A stretch of DNA of 64,000 nucleotides, taken from positions 9,610,001-9,674,000 of the forward strand of contig WHVY01000003.1 of assembly GCA_022266195.1 (NCBI GenBank). Direction: 5' to 3'. Every line of letters begins with the position of its first letter. The first letter of the stretch is position 1. Shown here one piece after another: positions 42,375 to 54,900 of the stretch. This DNA comes from Tetranychus cinnabarinus (Eukaryota; Arthropoda; Arachnida; Trombidiformes; Tetranychidae). The position numbers and the translations under genes were made by a program. The notes under the pieces are model-generated. The model was not told the origin of the DNA. It did no database searches and saw only the letters and a list, made by a program, of their open reading frames with translations.

Positions 42375-43724
42375 TGCAGTGGATTCCATCGACTCCAAAC
42401 GAAAAATACTCGTCACGAGGAGAAACTCCGAACAGTTATACTCGTGGTGAACTGCAGGGAATCGTAATGGATCCAAGTTGTGGAAGGTGTGTTTGGAAAA
42501 ATTTTAAGGTAATGAGTTGTCTTTTGTTAGATTCATATTATGCTTGGTCTGAGAAAATTCAATTCAATTCATGTTAGTCTGTAATACTTTGTGTTTCCTG
42601 TTTTTTGGATTCTGACTTGACATTTTTTCATTGTTTGATGCTTATTTGATTTGTTGATTCAATTCTGAATTCTGTGTGTGCAAAAAGGGTTGAGTGCCAT
42701 CTACTACAGAAAACGTAAACAACATTTGTTTGAGTTTATTTTTTGCAATCAACCTTTTTTAGGTGTTGGTGGTTAATTTTTATCTTGTTTTTCATATCAT
42801 ACTAATGGTTCAACTATTGATTAGTCTGAGTTGTAAAGATGCTCAAACTTGGGTTTTCCTGTTAATCGAAAACCATATGATAATCAGTAATTGTACTTAA
42901 ATCAGTGAAACACTCTTCACTAATCTGTAACCTAATTTTTCACCTTGCTTATTGTGATTCTTGTTGATTATTTACTCATTCTGATCGCTATCCATGATGG
43001 GTTATCCCAAAAGGTAAACAGTTTGATTGATTCTCAGGGTTTACCTTGTGTTTCATCTTGCGACTGATAACTTTTCCTTCTTGCATTCAATTGTTTACTC
43101 TGTTAAATTGGTGTAAACATTGGTGACTGACTCCATTGATCAATTTATTGGAGATTGAGTTTGGTCAAATCAAGTAATTAACGCTAATTGTTGGTATGCT
43201 TCCCTTTTGCTGTAATCAGATCATTCAACTTTGTGACTGTTACAGATGCTTCTCTAAACCATTAGCTAGTGTTTTTAAATCGTTTTTACTGTTAGTTAGA
43301 TAAACGAAAATCAAATATTCCCAGAAATACAATAAAAACTCTAACAATGAAATCTAAAATGATTAAGTCCTTTGCACAGTTTGAGTTTATTGTCAACTGA
43401 ATTTCAGCTTAATTTGATTTCTTATAATGTCTATCAAGGTACTCGAGAAACTGACTCAACAAAAATGTAAGTTTTTTTATTTGATAAACATGATTGAACT
43501 GATGGTTGACTAAATAATGTTACCTAAACACGCAGTTGGTACTATGTGGGGGCTACTATCACCTATCACACAGGTGATACCTTAAATCTAGCAGCATAGT
43601 CGCAGATGATGATGATTTAATTGTTGCTCTAACTCATCTCATGGTATTAATTCAATTTTTTTAACCTAATTTATATACAGAAGCAAAGATTTATTATTTA
43701 AATGGAAGAATGATAATAAAATAA
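42375..43724 (+). CDS. Tentative four-exon gene, product unknown (5' end not found)
   Basis: Four segments can be chained with good splice signals and matching phases: 42375-42508 (after TTGTTTCAG, before GTAATG), 43408-43466 (ATTTCAG/GTAAGT), 43536-43573 (CACGCAG/GTGATA) and 43681-43724 (TATACAG to TAA). The joined product has pieces ELQGIVMDPSCGRCVWKNFK, LNLISYNVYQGTRETDSTK, WYYVGATITYHT and AKIYYLNGRMIIK. AATAA-rich sequence follows the stop. No family is recognised and no ATG was found in good position at the 5' end (an internal ATG at about 42467 exists). The third exon is only 38 nt. It converges on the secreted peptide gene, 88 bp away. It could be a chance chain of exons. Confidence 0.35.
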
Positions 43725-43812
43725 ATAAATAACAAATGGAATGATTCGATGAAATTGGTTAAAATATCACTTTGCATCGGGTTGGAAGAAAAATGGAAAT
43801 GATCGAAGTAAT

Positions 43813-44654
43813 TTAAAATTCATTACAAGGCGTATTGACCAGTTTATGGCATACTTCAACCTTTTCTGACCATTCAATTTCATCCCATCTACGGCATATT
43901 CTGGAAGGAAAGAAAGGAAAAAACAATTAATCTAAATGAAAATAACAATTTCAAGTTGAATTTGACTCTTTATCCTGGTTCAAACACATGGTTTTAAAGT
44001 AATTTAACATGATATGAAGCTTTTCGAGCCTGTAAACATGATCAATGAGTTTTCCCATGGTAAACTTGTACATCTAAAATTGTTTTCAAAATATTTCTGG
44101 AAATGGTTACTTCCACCGTCAACAGGAATGGGTTGAGTCGCATCGTGGCGGCGAAAACTTATCCATACTTTCCATGTCCATTGATCGTCATTGAATCTCA
44201 GTTGACTAAAGAAAACTCAGATCGAGAAGCGGGCTGTTGAGTGGTAAAAATATGTCCATATACACAAGATACAAGACTTTTTAGGCATTCAACATGTAGT
44301 TAAACAAATATGTCCTATCCTTATGAACAGCTTCAGATGCGTTCAATTGTTCATTTTGTTTGAATGTGTATTTAAACCATTTGAAAAAAGTCAAGTCAAC
44401 TGAAAATTTGGGTAAATCTAAATACATATTGGGTTTACTTACGCAATATTTGGATACCGGTATTTAAGGCATTCTTCATAAGTACAGCTTCGTTTAATTA
44501 TGATTCCATTATCACAGGGCGCACTATCTAATTTACTGGATCTAGGTGAATTTACGTGGACACAATTTGGACCAGAGCACGCACTGATTGATTTAGATGA
44601 GGTTTGTACTATGAGGAGTAAAAAAAGGACACCAGTGATGTTAAAATTGGACAT
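43813..44654 (-). CDS. Small secreted eight-cysteine peptide
   Basis: Minus-strand exons 44654-44443 and 43900-43813 with a GTAAGT donor and CTTCCAG acceptor give 99 residues. The N-terminus MSNFNITGVLFLLLIVQTSS is a signal peptide, with cleavage likely after SSKS or nearby. The mature part has eight Cys (SACSGPNC, APCDNG, RSCTYEEC, AICRRW, EVCHK, NTPCNEF), enough for four disulfides, and no membrane segment. Exon 2 (AICRRWDEIEW to NTPCNEF) is short and separated by a 542-nt intron, so a single-exon reading would miss three Cys. No known family; it could be a hormone-like, defence or salivary protein, but nothing in the sequence decides. Confidence 0.65.
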
Positions 44655-45974
44655 TTTTATGGTTAAAATTGTAATTGTTTAGTCAAGTTGCTTGGATGAG
44701 AATTAGATGAAAATAAGAGAAGACAGAAGATCATTTCTTTATAAACTAAAAGAGAGATAAAAGGAGCTACCACTTAAAGCCAATGAGAAACAAGCACTTC
44801 TAATACAAATCTTTTTCTCTTCTGGGTTGTCCGTTAGCTTCTTTCCCAAGGTAACAATCAATACTTTCTAATTAATTCTTATTTCGGTTTATAAAATTTT
44901 CATGGAATCAAGACTTGCATCAATTATAATATTTCATCTTTGGGTTAGTAAAGTTGAATATCAACAGATTTCTTGAGCTCTTTTTCAAACACATTGAGAA
45001 ATTAAAATATCAATACAAGTAACAAGAAGATTATTACTATTTATAAATGATATCATAAATTATTGGACAACATTAATATTATTCTATATAAATCATTGTA
45101 ATTTAAATGAAAAAATCATGTTAATGGCTTCTAAGGCATTTTTGGTTTCTTGTTGGGTTACATTAACATTAAGTCTCACACTGATTGACCAGAAATGTAC
45201 ATTTATGTACATATTAATAATGTAATGGACTTACTGATGGAAGATGATGATGATGATGATGATGATGATAATGATGAGGTGCAAAGAGAGGAAGAAAAAA
45301 TAACACAAAATAAGAAACGTAAAAATCAAAGTACATCTAAACAAAGTTGTTGTTGGTTATGGACTTAATTTTCATATTTTATAATAATATTCATGCCCGA
45401 GAAATGTTGCCAAGGAAACTCAATGACAAATAACCCAAAACAATTGAATATGAATTGAACCGGAGTTTTGTTTCTTTATACATGTACATTAGTTTGGATT
45501 CACAAGGAGACTCGTTTTTTAACCTTTACCTTTTACCAATAACCACATTAGACTTTTATCGTTCATCCAATTGTTGTTTTTGTAAAATGTTAACCTTTAA
45601 TGTCAATCCTTTAGTTTTCTGGTAAAACAAAGAAAACCGTTGGTTTGACCGATTAATCATGCCTTACCAGTTTCAACTTTTACCGGTTAACAAAGGCTCT
45701 TACTCAATGTTGCTTTATTTTACTCGCTTGTGATTTTACTTGGTGCTTCTTAATTGTTAATTGTTTTATTGTTGATTTTTTGACCCAACTGTTGACTCAA
45801 TTGTCAACTAACTGTTTAAAAATGAGATTAATTTATAAATTAATGTAAAAAGGCGGTTATTTATTGAATCTATTGCTTTTTACAATCTCTCAAAGTGCGA
45901 GAGAAAGCCAGAGTTGCCATTTTGGATTTACTTAAACTCTTTTGGTTACTTTTAACGCTACAATTTGGATTAGG
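44655..45974. other. Intergenic between the secreted peptide gene and the kinesin
   Basis: AT-rich and non-coding. Contains a GAT-type microsatellite at 45243-45277. The right end is the kinesin promoter/5' UTR. Confidence 0.5.
45243..45277 (+). repeat. (GAT)n microsatellite
   Basis: About nine GAT/ATG units in a row with one interruption (GATAATGATGAG). Probably polymorphic. Confidence 0.85.
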
Positions 45975-48900
45975 ATGACCGCCATAGACAATTATGCTGA
46001 TTCTTCATCAGATAAAGAGCAACTTAAATCGTCACCAGCTGAAAGTGTCACAGAATCATCTCCTGATTTACCAATAGAATTGAAAGCATCTCCTGTAGCT
46101 AGTGAATTTGATGCTATTAATGTTGTTGTACGGTAAGTCTATTTTTGCTTTCTCTTTCTCAATATATTTTGATATTATTATTGTCGTTGATGTTGTCATC
46201 ATCTTCATCAAGATCATGATCATTGCCGGTGATCTTGTGTACGTAAGGAAATCCTCTTCTTGTTCATAATAATTCTGGTCACGACGTGATTTCATGATCG
46301 TTAATCAGTCAAGTTGATAGTTGGAAAAATACACTAGTCTACAAGTCTATGACTCAAAACAAGCAATAACAGCTTGTTGTAGTGTGACAATCACTCAGTC
46401 CAAAATACTGATGTTTACCCCCCGTCTAACAGTGAATTAGTTCACAATTGCCTCAATTTCATCACCCAAACCATTTGTATAATTACTTTCATCCAACGAG
46501 AGAAATATTTTATCAATAATTTGGTAACAACTCATATGTAAATTAAGCCTTTCACTCCTTCGCAGTATTGATTTCATTCAATCTAGAAATATACTTTTAC
46601 TTTTCCTTCTTACTCAATCTAGAAATGATTAGATAACGTTATAATTCAATTAATTACATATCCATTCAACTAACTGTTTGAATAGTCTAAATAACATTTT
46701 AATTTTGTTACCATTTGCAACAATCTAAATCAAATCGACAGTTTTACAGGTGAAGAAACCAAACTTGAGCTCGTTTTCTTGAAGTCCAATTTTACCATTC
46801 AATGTCCAATGTAATATTCATATCAATTAAAAAGTCTAACAATTTAGCTTGAAAAATGAAGATCAATCAAAGCCATGTATTAACCTACTAACCTTTAATT
46901 GGTTTTATTGTCTCTAAAAATCAAGGTCTCAATTGAATGCAAACAATCAGTAATAATGAAAATCTTTAATGATTAATCAATAACCAGTAATTCAGCAAAA
47001 AATTTCATAAGAAAAGGCAAATTGTAAATATGAGTAGCTTTTTGAATTATTTATCCAACAATCAATGGATAGTGTTATAAATAAACGCAACAATCGATTA
47101 ATTGTTATCCATATTTTACCTCATCATTAACCTTGATTATCAACATTTACCGATTGTTAGTAAACAACTAAAACAAGAGTAAACATGACAAAAATTCAAT
47201 TTAAATTCAACATTGAGAAGACAAATGACATTTAGTGAATGTTTTCAATCAACAAGCAAAATTATTCATATGTAGCTATTGATCAAGCAAGATTTGATCA
47301 TTTTGCCTTCAACCTCGTTACATTAATGTATAAATGATTGGTCAGTCCAACGGTCATTGATCTTGTTTACTTACAAGAGTTTTGGTATCAAAAGCAAAAT
47401 GTTACTTCCTATTGATTTGATGTTTGACCAATAAACATAATGATAAACAATGATAAACTAATTGGTAAATTGATAATCAACTGGTCAATAAGCATTAGAC
47501 AGCCAATAGACTTGGAGTTTCAATTCCAACCTTTTCACGATTTCAATGTTTCCGTGATGAAAAGTTCAGTATTGATGAATAACATGTTTGTTTGTTTTTT
47601 AGGTGAAACTCAATATCTTGAAAGCTATCAATTATCAATTTTTGCCATCGATTTTTAAAATCATTTATTTTACTCGATATTCAATGTTTGACAATTGGTT
47701 CAAGGCTGGTCCATGAAATGTTCATGGCCATGTTTTCATTGCAATCATGAATATGATAAATTTTTTAATTATTTTACCAAAAATTTCTCTTATTCTTAGT
47801 AAACAAGTCGATTTACTTGGAGTTTGTTTGTATCGATTTTATATTTTTTGCATTCAACTCAATCCAGTTTAACTGAACTTGAGTTTGTTCAAGACTCAGT
47901 AGAAAGTATTTCTCATGAATTACAATTAGTGGAAATACTTATTAATAGTAGAAAGTTTCAAAATTATGAGCTCATCTGAACAGGAAAACTTGAGCAAAGT
48001 ACAATTGGTTTGATGAAAGATATCAACTCACACAAGAAGCGTATCAAAGACAATCTTGACGAATCAAGAATGACATTGAAATTGTTCATTCAAAAATGTC
48101 TGAACGATGAACAGACACCTGGATAAATATGGCTTTGATTGATTTAGAGAGCATCAAATTGTATTTTGACCTTTGGTTGGACTTTTCTAAGTCACATTTA
48201 CCATGTGAATCCAAATTTCGATGAACCCAATAAACATTTTATTGATGAACATCAACCTCGTTGGTTGGTCAAAGTATCTTCAATGTAACCTAGCTCGACT
48301 CACTTCACTGCATAACCAGAGCAAGTTATGTTGCTTGACAAAAGCCAACCCAGTCATTAATTTTGCCCATAAATTGTGTTCATATATTTCAAAGCAATTT
48401 TCAATCAATTTATTGACGAACGAAAAATTCAGTTTCGAAAGTTCTTTGCGAAATTGTTTCAAAACTGTCACATTATTGAAGTGCAATTGATATCAATTGA
48501 TGATTCTCTTGATACTTTTTCTGAATAACAATAATTTTATCGATTTTATACAATTGTTAGTCTGAATTTTATAATTATCTTCATCTTAATTTGAATGGTT
48601 TCTTCAATTGTTTACATCTTAATATTCAGTTATCACAATTAACCGACTAAACTCTTTTCTTATGTAAGTGTTTTGACTTTTGATATTTTTAGATATTTTT
48701 ACATGATTTTCAAACAACAAAAAGGCTGAATTTTTCGTTTGCATGAATCAGAATTGGTTTAACGTTGAAATCAATACGAAACTCGACATTTTAATCAATC
48801 CCTTGATTGGGACTGTTGCACCTAACAATCAGTTTTCTTGATGTCTTTTTTCAATATCTCATTCTTTATCATTCCAGTGTCCGTCCTATTCATGGAAATC

Positions 48901-51900
48901 GAGGTTCAGAGAAAAATCGAGATACTTCATTGTTCCCTGCTGCTGGACAGATTCAGGTTAGCAACTGTTAATTAGTGTCAGATTGTTGTCTAATTATTTG
49001 CTCATTATAAGCATTTGTAATGAAAAATGTGATCAAAATAGTGTTGTTTTTATGTGATAATGATTACATTATCCAATATATTGATGATGAAAGCTGCGAT
49101 TGATAGTAAAAACTTGACATAATCACTTTCTTTATTTACTATTACCGGTAATAATCGATAATGAGAATCAATTACTTTAAGTCTGCATGTGAATTGACTA
49201 ACATTACATGAAACTGACTGATGGAAAATTCAAATCACTATCTCGATAACTTTGAAAATTCAAGTTCAATCTTGAAAGTCAAGGAAAAAAATGGTGAAAA
49301 ATTTCCTAAATTGAACAAATAATTATTTACTATTTGTAATTGAATTAGCAAACATTTAACAGCATGTATACACACCAATGTAAACGAGATGGTTTATTCC
49401 GTATCACTGACGTTAATCATGATAATCAATGAAGTGGATTGAACTACGATAAAACACAGTGAAAATGATTTACGAAATCAACATTTAATACTTGAAAATG
49501 CATTCCCACAGCTTTCATCATCAATCGATTTAAACGTCAATCAGTATTAATCATTGATAATAGAGACAATAATTTGACCACTAATTAGACACTCATTGGT
49601 CAATCAATATCTAACATTAATTAACAGGTTAATGATCCAATATCAAACACAACTCGATCATTTACATTCAATGTTGTCTTTGAGCCTGAAGCAACTCAGG
49701 AGGAAATTTTTGAACATTCAGGAGTTAAAAGGTTGATTGACATGGCCTTAGAAGGGTAAGCAATTTTCAATGTTCAATTAGCTGTTAATCAATGAAAAAT
49801 TGTTCAAAATTAGTTAATTGTCAACCAATTTAGTCGATTCTCTTGTAACGCCATCTTTCGATTTTTTAATCAGTTTTTATTTATTAATTTTCTTTCAATA
49901 TTTACATTTATTTATTTGCTTTTTTGGTTTACAATTTTAATTTATTTAATTTGTTTCATTTTTGGTTGACAATTTATTTACACTTTTAGCTTTTATTAAT
50001 TAACCTACATTTTGATTGTTCAACTAACCTTCAACTCGTCCAATAATTGTAATAATCTTGATTAGGTTTGCTTGTACAATATTTGCTTATGGTCAAACTG
50101 GTTCAGGGAAAACCTTTACACTTTGTGGTAATTATTATGAGGTAAGTTATACTCTTGATTTGAATTAACCTCTAATCAATTCAACTTAATGTCCATCATG
50201 ATTGATTAATCATTAAACAAGTTAATAGTGATCAAGGTTATGATTAAAGCGAAAGGCTTTATACTGAAATAATGAGAAAACCTATTTTTACATTATTGTT
50301 GACACTTTTTGTTATAAATACATATGCTTTTGTTGCTCAACCAACAGCAAATAACTTGGGACTGTCAAGGTTTCCAATCAACATTAAGATTAACAAAATG
50401 ATTAATCAATTTCCAATGTATGTCATTGAATAAGGTCAGTTTGAATTGTCCATAAAATAATTGTAATGACTTGAAAAAGCTTCTGAGCATTCCTTTGTTC
50501 AATAATATTAATCAACGTTTTTTTGCTTCTTTTACCAGGATTTCAGTGACGAGAAGAACATCGGTGAAAAGAAAATTCTTGGCATAATTCAATTGAGCTT
50601 CGCATATCTTTTTGAGCAAATCAAATTAAAAAAGGATCGAGGAGTTTATTACGTTGTTACAGCTTCATATTTAGAGGTGTACAATGAACAGGTAACGATA
50701 TCAGACTTTCTGGTTAAATCAATAAGAAGAGGAAATCAATCAACAATCAACTAGACGATTTTAAATGATAGACTGATGGAAATATTGATTCAATTTTCAA
50801 CTCTTTTTTCATTATTTATTGGCCATCATTTTCACAATTAGTGAATTTCATTGATTGTTTTAAATTAATGAAAAGATTGATCATTTTGCCAAGGTTTCAA
50901 CTCTATTAATAGCAATATTAATACTTGGCAATTTATCGTTTACAAGTCAATTTGTTATTTTTTTCAGTTAAAATTGTTGTTTATCAACAACTTGAGATTC
51001 ACAATTCAGATTATCCAAGTTAATTGTTAACGATCATCATATCATTCATTTACTCCAATCAATATTGTTATTTCAATTTGTCTCAATTTTGTCCAAGGGT
51101 CGACTCAACACAAAAACAAAATCACAAGCAACTTGAATGCTCTTTATCACAACTCAACCATTTGTGTTAACTTTTTCCCGGTTAATCATTACAATTTGAT
51201 TAGCTAGTATCAATAATTAATTGACTTATTTCATGGTTTATTACATGGCAACAATTATTGATTCCTCAGTTTCACGTGTAAATCCTGTTGTCCACTTTGT
51301 TCAATTTGTGTTATCTAATAACTTACAATCACGCAAGTTGAGTGATATTTGACGCTAAAATCAATTCATTATTTTCACTTGATTTGGCCAAATATTTCAT
51401 TGTTTTTGTTTGAAAATATTATAAAATAGGAAACATTTTTTCCCATTTTTTCACTAAAAACCATCAATTTTGACCCAAAAAGGTTTACATTTACATGTTC
51501 ATTAACATTAATATCTAAATATTCCTGTTGACTCGGTTTAACTTTTGTGCTTTTCATTAAACTTGATCTAGATCATGTTCAATGTTTTGTTTTTGTTTCA
51601 TGGTAAAGTCCGTTGGCAATACTTTTCATATTCATGTTGAAATATGTAATTGAATTATGCATTAATTATGTATTTTCAGTTTAATTATTCATCACAGATA
51701 ATCGTTATTTTATTATGTTGTCAATTATGATGTACAAGTTAATGAGTGAATGTTACAAAATGTAGTTCAACCTTTGACAATCAATAGTTAACGTTTACTG
51801 TAGTTGCTGTTAAGTTAATCTCATAGGAGTTGCATCTCATACCATTGCATAAGTAATTGCACTTTAATAAAACAATTGACTGCAAAAAAAACTAGGTTTT

Positions 51901-54900
51901 CAAGCACAATCAACTTAATAGCAATTAACTTAATGGAGAAACGATTTTTAATCAACAAATAATCTATAATGGTGACTAGAGCACTTAATCATTGGCAGTA
52001 AAGGAACCGTTGAAATGATTCTTGTATTGATACAATCACTATACAATCGTCTTGGACTTGAAAATATCTTTCACTTTTTAGTTTCTTTTCCTTTCTGTTT
52101 ATTTCGACCATTTGACCAATCAGTTGAACTTATGATGTTATAATGAATTAATTTCTAGATGCACAAGGAAATAAACAGTTTAAATAATTAGAACTGACTA
52201 AATATTGAATTGACTTAAACATAATAAACATGAAATTGATTGTAAAAATTTTTGGATTTGTTGAATATGTGTCTCCATCTGTTGCTTTTAGTTACATTTA
52301 TACTAATTCCGAAGCTTAAATTGTTCAGTTTAGTTGATTTAATTTGTGATTAATTGGGAACATTGGTTAGTCTTTGATAATGAATTAATGGTGAACAATT
52401 GAACTAAAAGAGTTTGGCGATTTTCCTCTTCTCATTGACTTCGTATTTTCAGGTCATGAAATATTTCTTTCATTACTTTTTATATTTAACTTGCTAACTC
52501 ATTTTAATTGTAATTTAGGTTTTAGACTTATTGAATCCATCGACAAAAAGCCTCAATGTTCGTTGGTCCAAAGACAGAGGATTTTATGCCGAAAACCTTT
52601 TTAAAGTTGAATGTGAAGATATTGGCGATCTTGAAGGTGTCTTGGAGGAAGGTGAGTTTACGCCGTTAACCATTTGGTAACATTAATCGTTAGTTTGATT
52701 GTTGGTATTATTTGGTTGCATTGAAAAATAGGGCCTGAATGAATGGCGATATCTTTTGTACAATTGCTGTCTACTCCTTTCAAATTTGCATAATTTACAT
52801 ATTGTTAGAGGTTATTTTTTACGTTAAAAAAGGCTTTCATTAATTGTTGAAGCTCTTTAGTCTGTGAAAAGCTATTATTGGACTTGAGATGTTATTTCTG
52901 TAAAAATGTTTAAATTAGGAATTTTTGTGAATGAGAAAAAAGGAGAAAAATTGAAAAGAAGTTAATCAACATTGACCATTAGGGAAACAATTTTCCGGGT
53001 TTTTATTTTCACTATTATTAGCTAAATTGTTATAAGTAATTTGCATAATAGTGTTTACGGTAATGAGAAGTTGAAAGAAAAGTCCCTTTACAATCATTAG
53101 ATGATTCTAACTGAAAGTAAGAGATAATTATGGTTTATCATGGTGTTGGGTTATTAATATTTTGGTAACATAGGAAACAAGTAAAGAAAGTGATAATCAC
53201 TGTACAAGTAATAATAGAAAACAATTAAAAAGATTTTTTATTAACAAGACATTGACTGCCTGATGAATCGAGAAAAATCTCGTTTTTTATTTGAAACATT
53301 TCCATTATTTCGAGATAATTTCAGTATTCATGATTTTCTATGGTTTTTATAATCAAAAGATGGATAATGCTTGCAGTGAAGCTGGACACTTGGTAATGTC
53401 CAATCAACAGCATTGATCATCTTTTTAAAGAAAAGGTTGAATTTAACTTTGACATCTAATTGTCTTTTTTTGTAATTTTTCCCTCCAGGAACCAAAAATC
53501 GTCAAGTTCGATCCCACATGATGAACGAGAAATCAAGTCGAAGTCATTCCTTATTGACCATTTCATTGGCATCCGAAACTCAAGACCCGGAAGATCCACA
53601 GGGTTATATCCGAAGAGAGGGTCGACTGTGTCTGGTTGATCTTGCTGGCTCAGAGAAGACTAAGCGTACTCAGAGTAAAGGCGATACTCTGGTTGAGGCC
53701 AACAATATTAATCGATCCTTACTTGTCCTTGGCAATTGTATTTCAGCTTTGGCATCGCCTAAACGCAGAGCGGGACACATTCCCTACAGGTAAACAACAA
53801 AGAAAGATAATTTTCTTCCGCAATAGAAAAGCGATCAAATTTGCTATTTTACAGACAATATCATCTTAACTAACAGTTTTGTGCGGCAATTGATAATCAA
53901 GTCAAAAAATGATGAATATCAAATTTTTGATTAGCATGCTAATGTCAATGAATCTTCTTGGCTTTATATTGATGTATTACCAGAATTTTGGAAAAATTGG
54001 GTTCCATTCAGCCATGGTTGCAGTAAAGATGGAGAGGGAAAATTTTGCCTTCTAATGAGTTGGTTAGTGCTCAACACCTAAATATAAATATGAAATGAGA
54101 AAAAGAGTAAATTAAATTGGCGAATAGAAAAAAAATGTCAGAATTTATTACTAGATTAATCAAGCACAACTGAGATTTTCTTGAACCGGTGATTGACTCA
54201 CAAATTGTTGATTCTTGTAGGTTCACTGGCCTCTCATTTGTTTATACAAATATTTATTGACATAATACGTCAACCTGAGAATGGATAGAAACACTAATCG
54301 AATCAAAAAATGTTTCAGTTTGAAAAAACAAATGAATTTACTTTTCTCTTTAACATTAACGGCAATTAAGGAAATCAGTTTTATCATGTTATTGGCTCTC
54401 TACTAGTCTGAAGATTCCCATTGAAACATTCATGAAATTATTGCATGTTGAGTCAGCTTTACAACAATATTAACCATTAACTATTAATAACGTGTTTAAC
54501 CCTTAGTAATCATTTCTTGACAAAGATGAAGATTATGTTCGAGATCAAAGTCAAGGCAAGTGATTGGTTTCAAATCAATACTAATAGCCGGACAGTGAAC
54601 TCAGATCTATCAATATGAATAATTAATCAATATATCAATCAAAGGTTAAGACTAGTTAGACAAGAAAGAAAGGTTTGTCTAATTTGTAGTTTAATCACAC
54701 TTATATCATTAGAAGAATCAATTCAAGTTTAAATTTAATTTACAAGATCAACAGCAGATTCAAAGACTAAGAGAATGGTTAAAGCAGCAATTAATTTAAC
54801 CATTAATTAGTATTCTAGAATAATTATTGCATACAAAAAAAGCTAAACAAGATTCACTTACCCGTTGCCATTAACCATATTTGATGAATGATGTTGACGA

